Below the pieces are notes generated by a model. The model saw nothing but the letters and a program-made list of their open reading frames with translations, searched no databases and was not told where the DNA came from. Positions 9,326 through 18,252 of a stretch of DNA of 64,000 bases are shown piece after piece (within the stretch, counting starts at the first letter, position 1; each line of letters begins with the position of its first letter). The DNA comes from Chitinophagaceae bacterium (GTDB lineage: Bacteria; Bacteroidota; Bacteroidia; Chitinophagales; Chitinophagaceae), in the NCBI GenBank assembly GCA_003168265.1, contig PMSV01000021.1:163060-227059 (forward strand). Direction: 5' to 3'. Both the position numbers and the translations under genes were made by a program.

Positions 9326-9481
9326 ATTTAATAAAGCATCGTACGATTTTTTAAGCGGGCATATCCCCCGGCCTTTAATCCTCTTATAGCCCAGCTCCTT
9401 CATCTTCATTTCAAACTTGGAATACCGGTTTAGCTCCTTTAAAGTATGGTGGATATTTTCTCTCAGCCGATTTTTTTCAGT
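9320..9481 (-). pseudogene. Relaxase (mobilisation nuclease) C-terminal fragment
   Basis: The leftward frame from 9481 to TGA at 9320-9322 encodes about 53 residues including LRENIHHTLKELNRYSKFE, MKMKELGYKRIKGRGI and a degenerate end. The pattern of helix, (F/Y)..M.ELGY...KGRGI is typical of the C-terminal part of the nuclease domain of Bacteroidota relaxases. No start or nuclease core is present, so this is a leftover of a lost mobile element. It abuts the hydrolase fragment at 9482. I infer the family from the motif alone. Confidence 0.5.
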
Positions 9482-9540
9482 TCAAAGCATTGGGTGATAT
9501 TCGATTGGTTCGATGATGCATTCGAAATGAATGAAGACCT
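9482..9540 (+). pseudogene. Fragment duplicating the 3' end of the hydrolase gene
   Basis: The forward frame reads SKHWVIFDWFDDAFEMNED, nearly the same as the last residues of the hydrolase at 7078-8379 (LKHQIEFDWLDDVFEMRKE). The DNA also matches with scattered substitutions, and nothing upstream of it is related, so it is the tail of a diverged paralogue whose body has been deleted. It starts exactly where the relaxase fragment ends, which marks a rearrangement junction. Confidence 0.5.
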
Positions 9541-9660
9541 TTTTTCATATGAAATGGCGTTGCACTCAATATGGTGTCTATGGCAGCAATACCGGGTATA
9601 TTTGCGAATAACGGCCGATATGCTGCCTTTAGAGATATGATGTACTCAATAATAAAAAAA

Positions 9661-9683
9661 AGCTGCCTCAATATGAGGCAGCC
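9661..9683 (-). terminator. Intrinsic terminator for the leftward Cys-rich gene
   Basis: Arms GCTGCCTCA and TGAGGCAGC (9662-9670 and 9674-9682) form a perfect 9-bp stem with a 3-nt loop. Read leftward it is followed by eight T residues. It lies about 30 bases after the stop of the small gene at 9714-9878. Confidence 0.85.
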
Positions 9684-9713
9684 TCTGTAGTCGCTATACA
9701 AAGCAACTATTTT

Positions 9714-9878
9714 TTAATGGCCACATCCCGGTGGGCATGGGCATTTTTTCGGGCAATCTTTGGGGCATACGCACTCTGTCTTTTTTGCTGTTTTCTTCGC
9801 ATGTTTTACTTTACCAGCAAATGCAAACGAAATAGACATAAGAGCAATAGCCAAGATTGAAAAAAATATTTTTTTCAT
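9714..9878 (-). CDS. Small exported Cys-rich protein (possible metal binder)
   Basis: A 54-residue protein that starts MKKIFFSILAIALMS with a signal peptide cleaved near AFAG, then a Lys-rich linker and a Cys/Pro cluster with cysteines at 36, 38, 42, 46, 48 and 52 (ECVCPKDC, KKCPCPPGCGH). It ends in His. Six Cys in 17 residues suggests metal binding or disulfides, by inference. A strong intrinsic terminator follows immediately and a second Cys-rich exported gene lies upstream on the same strand, so it is a real short gene. Its location near copB fits a copper role, but this is unproven. Confidence 0.7.
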   Translation of the reverse strand: MKKIFFSILAIALMSISFAFAGKVKHAKKTAKKTECVCPKDCPKKCPCPPGCGH

Positions 9879-9917
9879 TTTGCTATTTTTGAACTTAAAA
9901 AAATTATTGTCGGGTTT

Positions 9918-10253
9918 TTACACAATGATGCTTTCCGGAGGGTGCCAGCAATCTGACAAACAGGTGTATAGTCGATTGTCGTTCGCAATTCCAATTCTTT
10001 CTTTTCCTATCCCGTAAATTGTTAAGCAGTAACTGCTGTTATCATTGGTAAAGAAATTTCCATAAGCACATGCCATAAACGGGTTGCATGCATTGTTCCC
10101 GCATTTCTCATTCTTATTTGCCGTATGATTTTTTTTATGGCAGTTCATTTTTGAGCAGCACTGCAATTGGTCAACACTCTGTTGAGTATTAAAGACCGGT
10201 TGGATCATCAGGAAAGAGAGAGGCAAAATAAATATGACAGCGGAAAGCTTCAT
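9918..10253 (-). CDS. Exported Cys-rich protein, DUF6660-like
   Basis: 111 residues from the ATG at 10253 (a TTG nine bases earlier is possible). It has a signal peptide (MKLSAVIFILPLSFLMIQP) and a mature region with QCCSKMNCHKK, NEKCGNNACNPFMACAYGNFF, and later CLSDCW. The C.PF..C pattern resembles the small secreted Cys-rich proteins found beside Bacteroidota metal-efflux genes (DUF6660-like). It precedes the 54-residue Cys-rich gene by 39 bases on the same strand, so they likely form one transcript. Confidence 0.6.
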   Translation of the reverse strand: MKLSAVIFILPLSFLMIQPVFNTQQSVDQLQCCSKMNCHKKNHTANKNEKCGNNACNPFMACAYGNFFTNDNSSYCLTIYGIGKERIGIANDNRLYTCLSDCWHPPESIIV

Positions 10254-10262
10254 TAGGCCCAA

Positions 10263-10617
10263 TATAGCTATAAAAGAATTCAGTTGCTAATTATTTTTGA
10301 CAAGCGTTTGAATTATATGATGAATTTCATTGGATGACACTAAGCTGGTAAGGCTGCAATTTGTCGATTAAATAGCAATACGCGAATCACCAAAGTTATT
10401 ATGATACAATAGATGAGAAACTGCACAAAAAACCCCATTGGATTAATAATGGGGCCTAGTTACTGGTACGGTTTCGGGGTACTTAAATGGGGTTGCTTAT
10501 ATTATCTGACAGGCAATTTTTATAAAGGTTTAACAATGTGGAAAACTAAAATCGTTTATATGCATCGGCAGAGCATCTTAACCTGGGAAGTTAAGAGTGA
10601 AATGGTTTATAAATAAA
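10263..10617. other. Intergenic region with a repeated hairpin
   Basis: No supported gene. It contains one copy of a hairpin repeat (10568-10594) shared with 26098-26124. The apparent 67-codon forward frame at 10413-10616 has a poor protein-like composition and ends inside the repeat, so I do not call it. Confidence 0.4.
10568..10594. repeat. Hairpin repeat, copy 1
   Basis: 27 bases that match 26098-26124 at 26 of 27 positions. The core folds as TTAAC, a CTGGGAA loop, then GTTAA. The first half (GCAGAGCATC) and the 7-base loop look like part of a tRNA D arm and anticodon arm, but no acceptor or T arms are present. Confidence 0.6.
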
Positions 10618-10646
10618 ATCTGCTGATCTTAGGGAGACCAGCAGAT
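10618..10646 (-). terminator. Terminator of the T9SS-sorted protein gene
   Basis: Arms ATCTGCTG and CAGCAGAT with extra inner pairing (TCT/AGA). Read leftward the stem is followed by TTTTATTTAT. It lies about 40 bases after the stop of the leftward gene at 10687. Confidence 0.7.
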
Positions 10647-10686
10647 AAATCAAAAACCAATGAGAAAAGAAAAGGTCCGAAGTTTA

Positions 10687-12087
10687 TTATTCTTTAATGA
10701 ATTTCTGGATGAAGCTTTCTCCATTAGCACTTTTCACAGAAATAATATAGGCTCCGAAAGAGAGCGAACTCACATTGAGCGTGTTGATTCCTGCAATTAA
10801 TTTGTTCTCACTCACCATTGCACCTGACTGGTTGTATATTCTTGCCACAGTGTATGATGCATTATTATTCTGCACCTGGATCAGGTCTTTTGCAGGATTT
10901 GGCCAAACTTTTAACATATTGCTGTTATTATTAGCAACGCTTACTGTTTTTATATCTGAATAACTCTGCTTACCATCCAGATCAACCTCGCAAATGCGAT
11001 AATAGTTATTCCCGCTGTTTGGGCTAAAATCGGTATAGTTATAATTCACTGTCAATTGCGAATTGCCATTGCCTGCTGGTATGAAACTGAGTTTGTTCCA
11101 ATTTGTGCCATCGGCGCTGCGCTCGACATAATATCCACTGTTATTGGTCTGTTGAGCAACTTCCCATGCAACTGAAACCGAGTTATTTTCCTGCAGCTTT
11201 AAAGTGAAGTTTTCAAATGACACCGGTAATACAGAGGCAGGATAACTACATGATGTAAGGTCGCCGCAAATGCCTGTTTGGCTAAAAGTACCCGAGTGAG
11301 TCAGTGTGTAGTCAGGTTGCAAAACATACAAGTCGGTACCTGTTGCCATATAAATATTGCCGGTAGAAGAGAAAGCTATTCCCACAAAACCAGCGGTGCC
11401 GGTCGGTGTAGCCGTTGTTGGTGCAACTAATTCCTTCAATGTGATGCTTGAAGTGCTGGTGGTTGGTAATGGGGCAGATAATTTATAAAGACCCCAGTTA
11501 GATCCGTTTGAACACACGATCCACAGGTTACCCAAGCCATCAACTGCCATATCTCCGCTTCCTTCAGAGCTGAAAGTAGCAGTTACATTGTTGTTATTTT
11601 GGTCTTTAAAAGTGGAGCAGATAAAAGTCCAGGTATTAGAAGAGATGTTGTAGTAGTATAAATTGCCATTAACATCCAAGCAGTAGTAGCCCGTGCCATC
11701 GAAGTTAACACAACCCCTGTTTACAGTCGCTGAAATTGAACTGGGAGCAAGCGTTGTATAAATATTGGTGGTCGGATCATATGATACGAATTCTTTAGTA
11801 CCTGAAAGAGCAACCTGGAAATAGTAAAAAAGCCCGTTGTTGGTGTTATAACCTATTGAATTTGCAGAGGTGCTGGTTCCGTAGGAAGTGCTGTTAACTA
11901 TTGAGCCTACGGAAGCATTACTTACAGTTACCGGGTAGATGCCGCCTGCATTTGACAATGAATAAATCGTTGTCGTAGGGCTTGAGCAAACCTGTGCACG
12001 ACTGCTGATTGTTATTGAAATAAGAGCTACAGAAAGAATCAATCCTTTCAGCAGGTCTTTCTGGGTGGCTGAGTAAAGTGTTTTCAT
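10687..12087 (-). CDS. Secreted protein with T9SS type A sorting domain
   Basis: 466 residues from the ATG at 12087, which starts MKTLYSATQK and gives a signal peptide ending SSRAQ (a further ATG at 12129 only adds a basic leader). Residues about 35-275 are Ser/Thr-rich repeats of propeller-like character (YDPTTNIYTTLAP, NLWIVCSNGSNWGLYKL). Residues 285-380 look like a fibronectin-type strand domain (SYPASVLPVSFENFTLKL and a following YYRICEVDLDGKQ). The last 75 residues contain VWPNPAKDLIQV and the closing GESFIQKFIKE of the Por secretion sorting domain, so the protein is exported by type IX secretion and surface attached or released. A terminator follows. Confidence 0.85.
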   Translation of the reverse strand: MKTLYSATQKDLLKGLILSVALISITISSRAQVCSSPTTTIYSLSNAGGIYPVTVSNASVGSIVNSTSYGTSTSANSIGYNTNNGLFYYFQVALSGTKEFVSYDPTTNIYTTLAPSSISATVNRGCVNFDGTGYYCLDVNGNLYYYNISSNTWTFICSTFKDQNNNNVTATFSSEGSGDMAVDGLGNLWIVCSNGSNWGLYKLSAPLPTTSTSSITLKELVAPTTATPTGTAGFVGIAFSSTGNIYMATGTDLYVLQPDYTLTHSGTFSQTGICGDLTSCSYPASVLPVSFENFTLKLQENNSVSVAWEVAQQTNNSGYYVERSADGTNWNKLSFIPAGNGNSQLTVNYNYTDFSPNSGNNYYRICEVDLDGKQSYSDIKTVSVANNNSNMLKVWPNPAKDLIQVQNNNASYTVARIYNQSGAMVSENKLIAGINTLNVSSLSFGAYIISVKSANGESFIQKFIKE

Positions 12088-12741
12088 TGGGTTGTGATTT
12101 TTTGATTTCGGACAGTAATTGGATTTCAATTGGTATGCCGTTATATAATGACTTGATTCTTAAATAGTTATAAAATAGTAAGCCAATAAATGCTCCCTTT
12201 TTGGGAAAAGCATCTTCAAGTGTGGGAACTCATTGCAGCATCAAGGATTCAAATCCCCAATGAAACAGTACTAGATGCAGCTTAAGAAAGATTATACTTT
12301 CAGTTGTAGAATTTGTTATTCGTCATAATCAGGCAAAAACTAGTGCGGAAGAGCAATAAAAGTGAGGGAGCATAATTGAGCTCCCTATGTTTCAGCTATC
12401 CGTCAGAAATATCTTATTGTCAATTTTTGTTTTGTAGTGATTCATGAAAGCTATACTTGAATCATACCATAATATAACATAAAGAGTTTCAGCAATCTAT
12501 CTATCATGCCAAATGAGAATCATTCCCTTTTTGAGATTCATTTGAGAATATTGGGAAATTATTTACTGAGGACTCGGAGGGAGCTGAATCATGGTTTTAA
12601 TCCTTAGCATCACCAACCTTATATGCCCATTTTACTCATTTCTCAATCTACGGATTCTTCAGTATGTTGATTGTTTTCAGTGATTATACTGCCCCCTAAT
12701 CTTCTTATGGAAATTGCCTTGAATTATCCGTTGCATCAAAA
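12088..12741. other. Long intergenic region, no supported gene
   Basis: AT-rich. A 31-codon forward frame (ATG 12190, TAA 12283-12285) has a helix-like sequence with VWELIAASRIQIPNE but no other support. A hairpin with arms AGGGAGC and GCTCCCT lies at 12365-12386 and could be a terminator or leader structure. Nothing else is evident. Confidence 0.35.
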
Positions 12742-13203
12742 TCAGGAAGTAATAGTGGAAGTTGTGTTTGAGTTTGAATTAAATTGAACTCGCTCCATGC
12801 CATTATTGATAGCCGATTTAATCATGTTACCATAACTGTCATTGGATAAATAAGTTGTAAACTCCAGTGCCAATAGATAATTTTCATGAGCTTTAACAAA
12901 ATCATTCAATTCCTCATGGCATTTTCCAATATTTAAATAGAGAGAAGGATATGCCATCTTAATATTTTCATCAGGTATCTTAAGCGCTAAATTTAAAGCA
13001 GTTTTATCCCAATGTAATTTGTCGCTGATACTTTTCTGGTGTCTGGCTATATAATGAGCTGCGGTAAATTTCTCCAAGTCATTTTCGGCATCATTCCATG
13101 CTTGTCGAAATAATTTTGAAGCTTTCTCTGGCTGTCCCTCGGCTTCTAAATGCATTCCTTCTGCACAAAGTTTATTGACATGGTTTTCCGGATCAAATTG
13201 CAT
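12742..13203 (-). CDS. TPR-type helical repeat protein
   Basis: 153 residues from the ATG at 13203 (the frame is open further upstream, but MQFDPENHVNKLCAEGM matches the usual start of this family). It contains EAEGQPEKASKLFRQAWNDA, FTAAHYIARHQ, LHWDKTALNLAL and YPSLYLNIGKCHEELNDFVKAHENY, the signature of a small tetratricopeptide protein widespread in bacteria and sometimes found beside methyltransferases. It is probably cytoplasmic and a protein-interaction module. The C-terminus is a Ser/Asn/Thr tail. No partner gene is adjacent. Confidence 0.7.
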   Translation of the reverse strand: MQFDPENHVNKLCAEGMHLEAEGQPEKASKLFRQAWNDAENDLEKFTAAHYIARHQKSISDKLHWDKTALNLALKIPDENIKMAYPSLYLNIGKCHEELNDFVKAHENYLLALEFTTYLSNDSYGNMIKSAINNGMERVQFNSNSNTTSTITS

Positions 13204-13587
13204 ATAAATAGATTCTAACAGAAAAATGGCTCTTCGCTGTTTAAATATATGATTAAGTTCTTTAAGCTCAATCTGAAAATCTACCAATAATAAAATCCGC
13301 GAAAAGTAGCTAATAGCTTGTACAGGCAACCTGATAGTGATAAGCATGCCATAATAGTGAATATTTCAATTTTCATCAGTTGTGGCTATGCTGTGCATTT
13401 ATTCGGACTTGATGAATTTCTGCTGAGCATCAAATCAAATCATCAACTCTTATTTGTATATTCATCATCAGCAGGCCAGGCTTGACGGGATGCTATTAAC
13501 CAGCTTTCTCAAATACTCGATTGTTCAGCGGTTAATATAATAGACAAACCAGCGTAGACGAAAAAGCAATCATACATTACATCGACA
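13204..13587. other. Divergent intergenic region upstream of arr
   Basis: Lies between the leftward TPR gene and rightward arr and should hold both promoters. I saw no clear consensus promoter, hairpin or small gene. Confidence 0.35.
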
Positions 13588-14034
13588 ATGGAGCAAAATA
13601 AAAGTGAGAACAAGTCGGCTGAAACGATTCATAGCCCTTTTTCTCAGACTTTCTTTCATGGAACAAAGGCTGAGCTGAAGATTGGCGACTTTATCGAAAT
13701 AGGTTTAAACTCAAATTATGGACAAAATAAAAAAGCAAAATATATCTATTTGACAGCTACCTTAGACGCTGCTATTTGGGGAGCTGAGCTTGCATCAGGC
13801 GAGGGCCGTGAAAGAATTTATTTAGTGGAACCAACTGGTCCAATTGAGGATGACCCCAATTTGACCGACAAAAAATTCCCTGGTAATCCAACAAAGTCAT
13901 TCCGTTCAGCTCACCCTTTTAAGGTTGTTGGTGAGATTACTGTTTGGCAAGGACATTCTCCAGAGCAACTCAAAGCTATGAAGGACGGAATTGAACGTGC
14001 AAAGCAACTTGATATCGAGGCAATCGAGGACTAA
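13588..14034 (+). CDS. arr: NAD(+)--rifampin ADP-ribosyltransferase
   Basis: 148 residues, matching the usual length of Arr enzymes (about 140). Arr transfers ADP-ribose from NAD to a hydroxyl of rifampin and so inactivates it. Family motifs are TFFHGTKAELKIGDFIE (His about 24), NSNYGQNKKAKYIYLTATLD, IWGAELASGEGRERIYLVEP, TGPIEDDPNLTDKKFPGNPT and VVGEITVWQGHSPEQLKAM. The first 15 residues are a non-conserved leader. It stands alone, with no integron or IS beside it, so it is probably a chromosomal environmental arr. Confidence 0.95.
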   Translation: MEQNKSENKSAETIHSPFSQTFFHGTKAELKIGDFIEIGLNSNYGQNKKAKYIYLTATLDAAIWGAELASGEGRERIYLVEPTGPIEDDPNLTDKKFPGNPTKSFRSAHPFKVVGEITVWQGHSPEQLKAMKDGIERAKQLDIEAIED

Positions 14035-14581
14035 CTGGCAAGTTTGCCATCATTGATAGAGTGAACCATTCGGCTGACCTGAGTTCTTACAATGTTTTAA
14101 GTATCTCAGCTCCTTTTAATCCTGAAAAGTGCATGGAAGCCATCCAGTGGAAACCGAATTGAAAATGAACACAGTCTACGCGTATTCTTTATCTCCTCTT
14201 CAACTTTTCGATTAATTAATATATAGATTGTGTTCAGTAATACTTAGGAGAATCCTAATTCTATCTTCACAAATTGGAGGATTTCCAGGTTGAGTCCTAA
14301 CTGCATTGTTTTCCTGAATAACAGAGCATCAAATTCGGCACTTATTTTCCCTCCTCCATTTCAAAAAAAAATCACCTTAGGATTCAGTCAAATACGGGTA
14401 GGATCCTATTATGAGTATTTCGATCTATTTTCGTTAACTTCAAAACATTATCCTCCTTATCAATCCGCCCTGATCAGGTTACTGTCATAGCATCACAGGA
14501 TAAAGTACGATATAAAAGTTTGACCAAAGGAGACATTAGGAAGCGGGTTTTTCATTCAGTTACCTGGTAAATTGAATCTTC
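14035..14581. other. Intergenic region with clustered TTAGGA motifs
   Basis: No gene is supported. It contains a perfect palindrome TTAGGA-GAA-TCCTAA (14244-14258), a TCCTAA at 14295, a TTAGGATT at 14377 and the palindrome TAGGATCCTA at 14399-14408. All lie upstream of the sensor kinase and may be binding sites. Confidence 0.45.
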
Positions 14582-17500
14582 ATGATAAGATCGGAATTCA
14601 TGGCTTTAACGCTGATCGCTTTTTTTGCATTCTCCTGCAGCTCCAAACAGGCGCAACTCCCTGCGGGCGATAAAACCTCCGATAAACCACAAAGTCCTGC
14701 CCCACCCAAGGTGATAAGCATAGCGGGCCTGCCTGACAGCATGCAGCCCCAAACCATACTGTTAGACAAATCGCCCAAACCCTTAACTGTTCCAATCCCC
14801 AGCAAAGAAGGCGGTTTTTATACCAGAAAATATAACAATGGTGATATCAGCAAGATAATGCTAAAGCCCCCTGTAAAAAAAATGCTGTCTGTTTTGATGG
14901 ATGAAAAAGGCCGACCCGTGAAAGATTCGGCAGGCAACCCCTTTATTTTGGGAACAGGCGGCAATTCCAACTTTACCAACTTCACCAGCGATGACGGGCT
15001 TGCACTCAATTCGATCACCTGCTCGATGATGGATAAGGCCGGCAACCTATGGTTTGGCACCCAGGGCGGGGGCACCAGCAGGTACGACGGAAAATCTTTT
15101 ACCACCTTCACAACAACGCAGGGTCTGCGCGACAACACAGTCACCTGCCTCATCCAGGACAGGGCGGGAAATATCTGGTTCGGTACACAAGGCGGAGGAG
15201 CAAGCAAATATGACGGAAAATCTTTCACAAGCTTTACTACTGACCAAGGGCTACCGAATGACGATGTGCGGGCTATTTGCGAAGATAAAGACGGCAACTT
15301 GTGGTTTGGCACCACACTTGGCCTTAGCAAATTCGATGGCAAGACTTTTGCTATTTTCAGTACAAGAGATGGACTCCCCAATAATAGTGTGAACTGTATC
15401 GCTCAAGACAGAGGAGGAAATCTATGGTTTGGCACCGTTGGCGGATTGAGCAAATATGACGGCAAATCCTTCACTAATTATACCAGCGCACAGGGTTTGG
15501 CAGGCAGTTTGGTAATTTGCATGGCAGAAGCTGAAGACGGTGCGCTCTGGTTTGGGACCTCTAACGGTGTAAGCAAATTCGATGGCAAGACCTTCGCGAG
15601 CTTTGGGACTGCCCAAGGATTATCAAATGTCCTGGTGCAGGCGATTTCGGAAGATAAGTCCGGGAACCTCTGGTTTGGCACTTTTGCAGGAATCAGCAAA
15701 TACGATGGCAGATCCTTCACTACCTATACCACTGGCCAGGGATTGGCAGATAATAACATAAAGAGCATAACCGAAGATAAGGCCGGGAACCTCTGGTTTG
15801 GCACTTCTGACGCCGGTGTGAGCAAATACGCTGGAATCTCCTTCACCAGTTTTACAACTGTCGATGGTTTGCCCGCTAACCTGGTATTCTATATCAGCCA
15901 GGACAGGGCAGGGAACTATTGGTTTTGCACTACCGATGGTTTAAGCAAATATGATGGCAAATCTTTTACCAATTTCACTATATCGCAGGGACTGGTGAGT
16001 AATAATACTCAATGTATAACCGAAGATAAAGCTGGCAATCTCTGGGTCGGTGCGGCTGGCGGAGTCCTTGGTGGTGTAAGCAAGTACGACGGCAGATCTT
16101 TCACCTCTTTTACGACGGAACAGGGACTGGCAGGCAATGCCGTTACCCAAATTTCGGAAGATAAGGCCGGCAACCTGTGGTTTGGCACCTCCCTGGGATT
16201 AAGTAAATATGACGGCAAGTCCTTCACTAATTATACTTCTGACCAGGGACTGACAAATAATTATATAAACGTCCTTTGCCATGATAAAGAAGGAAACCTA
16301 TGGGTGGGCACGAATGACGGACTCAGCAGATTCGATGGAAAAACTTTCACCAATTTTACCATAGCCCAGGGCTTGTGTAATGACTTTGTGAATTCCATCA
16401 CAGAGGATAAGTTCGGGAGCCTCTGGATAGGTACTGAGGCCGGACTAAGCCGCTTGTCTGCAAAAGAATTGGATAAATTAAAACCAACTTACCCTTCCTC
16501 AAATGGTGCACCGGAAGTGAAGTTTGACAATTTCACCACGGCACAAGGGTTGCCTGATGATCAGGCAAGTGACATCGTGCAGGATAAGAAGGGGAATATT
16601 TTTATCGGCACCAATCTTGGGTTCACGGTAATACCTGTTGAATTGAGTTCTCTTCCTTTTTCGCAGGTTGGGAAGGGAATAGAATACTATAACCGGCTCA
16701 GCGGATACCCGGTAAGAGACATCAATTCCAATGCGATGTATTGCGATAGCCAGGGCATTATCTGGGGTGGCACCGGCAGTACACTGGTGCGGTTTGATTA
16801 CAGTTCTTTGCATAAGGAAGCCGGGCCGGTTTTAGCCATTCAAAAAATAAAAGTGAATGGGGAAAATATTTGCTGGTTCGACCTCCGGTCAGACGGGAAG
16901 CTGGACAATGCGGAAGACAGCGCCAGAAGCATGTTTCAGGAATCAATGGCTTTTGGCAAAATGATTACGCCAGCAGACCGGGATTCAGTCATCAATAGAT
17001 TCAGGGGCATACGGTTTGACAGCATCAGCAGCTTTTACCTGCTGCCCCAAAACCTGGAGCTGCCTTATGCTCAAAACCAGATCACTATTGAATTTAACGC
17101 AGTGGAAACGAGCAAACCACAACAGGTGGAATACCAGTATACCCTCCAGGGTTATGAAAAACAGTGGAGCCCGGTAACAAAAACCACTACCGCCACCTTT
17201 GGAAATATGTACGAAGGGAGGTACAGCTTTATTCTAAAAGCCCGGAAGGCGAGCGGGGGCTGGAGCGAACCGATTACTTATACGTTTAAAGTGCTGCCCC
17301 CCTGGTACCGCACCTGGTGGGCTTATTTGTTTTACGGTCTGTGTTTGCTCGCAGGCTTAATCCTTATTGACCGCATACGCAGAAAAGTAGTAGAGGAAAG
17401 GCTGCTTGCCAAAACAAGGGAAAAAGAACTGGCGCAGGCAAAGGAGATAGAAAAGGCATATACTGAACTAAAGGCAACCCAAGCCCAACTGATACAATCA

Positions 17501-18247
17501 GAAAAGATGGCATCTCTTGGTGAACTTACGGCAGGCATAGCCCATGAGATCCTGAACCCGCTTAATTTCGTTAATAATTTTTCGGAACTTAATCAGGAGA
17601 TGATTGATGAATTTCAAACCGAATTAAAAACAGGCAACACGAATGAAGCTCTTTCTATTTCAAATGATATTAAGGACAATGAACGAAAAATAAACCTCCA
17701 CGGTAAACGTGCTGAAGCCATTGTTAAGGGGATGCTTCAGCATACCCGATCAAGCACAGGTTCAAAAGAGCCAACAGATATTAATGCTTTGGCAGATGAG
17801 TATCTAAGGCTTGCTTATCATGGTTTAAGAGGTAAGGACAAAGATTTCAAAGTGGAAATGAAAACTGACTTTGAAAAGAGCATTGGAAAAATCAATATCG
17901 TTCCGCAAGATATTGGAAGAGTTTTTTTAAATCTTTACAACAATGCCTTCTATGCAGTTAGTGAAAAGAAAAAAATAGCTGGTGCCGGTTATGAACCAAC
18001 CGTTTCAGTAAGCACAAAGAAGACCGGTAATAAGATAACCATCAGCGTGAGGGACAATGCCAGCGGCATCCCCCAGAAGGTAGTGGATAAGATCTTTCAG
18101 CCTTTTTTCACTACAAAGCCCACTGGACAAGGAACAGGATTGGGGTTGAGCTTGAGCTACGATATTGTGAAGGCACATGGCGGGGAGATAAGAGTGAATA
18201 CTATAGAGGGAGAGTTTACGGAGTTTATTGTTAATTTACCCTTATAA
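14582..18247 (+). CDS. Two-component propeller sensor histidine kinase
   Basis: 1221 residues. It has a lipoprotein-like signal (FFAFSC about residue 19) and then about 14 regulator-propeller repeats (consensus D..GN.WFGT...G.SK.DGK.F..F...QGL.) over residues 115-640. A Y_Y_Y strand domain (about 790-900) and a single membrane helix (about 912-930) follow. The coiled linker leads to a kinase core with GELTAGIAHEILNPLNFV (phospho-His about 987), an N box around 1118 and G boxes DNASGIP and GQGTGLGLS (about 1160-1190). No receiver or DNA-binding domain follows, unlike many hybrid Bacteroidota versions, so it must signal to a regulator elsewhere. Confidence 0.92.
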   Translation: MIRSEFMALTLIAFFAFSCSSKQAQLPAGDKTSDKPQSPAPPKVISIAGLPDSMQPQTILLDKSPKPLTVPIPSKEGGFYTRKYNNGDISKIMLKPPVKKMLSVLMDEKGRPVKDSAGNPFILGTGGNSNFTNFTSDDGLALNSITCSMMDKAGNLWFGTQGGGTSRYDGKSFTTFTTTQGLRDNTVTCLIQDRAGNIWFGTQGGGASKYDGKSFTSFTTDQGLPNDDVRAICEDKDGNLWFGTTLGLSKFDGKTFAIFSTRDGLPNNSVNCIAQDRGGNLWFGTVGGLSKYDGKSFTNYTSAQGLAGSLVICMAEAEDGALWFGTSNGVSKFDGKTFASFGTAQGLSNVLVQAISEDKSGNLWFGTFAGISKYDGRSFTTYTTGQGLADNNIKSITEDKAGNLWFGTSDAGVSKYAGISFTSFTTVDGLPANLVFYISQDRAGNYWFCTTDGLSKYDGKSFTNFTISQGLVSNNTQCITEDKAGNLWVGAAGGVLGGVSKYDGRSFTSFTTEQGLAGNAVTQISEDKAGNLWFGTSLGLSKYDGKSFTNYTSDQGLTNNYINVLCHDKEGNLWVGTNDGLSRFDGKTFTNFTIAQGLCNDFVNSITEDKFGSLWIGTEAGLSRLSAKELDKLKPTYPSSNGAPEVKFDNFTTAQGLPDDQASDIVQDKKGNIFIGTNLGFTVIPVELSSLPFSQVGKGIEYYNRLSGYPVRDINSNAMYCDSQGIIWGGTGSTLVRFDYSSLHKEAGPVLAIQKIKVNGENICWFDLRSDGKLDNAEDSARSMFQESMAFGKMITPADRDSVINRFRGIRFDSISSFYLLPQNLELPYAQNQITIEFNAVETSKPQQVEYQYTLQGYEKQWSPVTKTTTATFGNMYEGRYSFILKARKASGGWSEPITYTFKVLPPWYRTWWAYLFYGLCLLAGLILIDRIRRKVVEERLLAKTREKELAQAKEIEKAYTELKATQAQLIQSEKMASLGELTAGIAHEILNPLNFVNNFSELNQEMIDEFQTELKTGNTNEALSISNDIKDNERKINLHGKRAEAIVKGMLQHTRSSTGSKEPTDINALADEYLRLAYHGLRGKDKDFKVEMKTDFEKSIGKINIVPQDIGRVFLNLYNNAFYAVSEKKKIAGAGYEPTVSVSTKKTGNKITISVRDNASGIPQKVVDKIFQPFFTTKPTGQGTGLGLSLSYDIVKAHGGEIRVNTIEGEFTEFIVNLPL

Positions 18248-18252
18248 AAAGC

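Noticed and set aside
10413..10616. 67-codon forward frame between the Cys-rich genes and the T9SS gene
   Set aside because: Low-complexity composition, no upstream signal, ends inside the hairpin repeat.
12190..12285. 31-codon frame MLPFWEKHLQVWELIAAS...
   Set aside because: Protein-like helix but too short and unsupported to call a gene; noted in the gap description.
14290..14490. 66-codon frame upstream of the sensor kinase
   Set aside because: Composition is not protein-like and it overlaps the regulatory palindromes.
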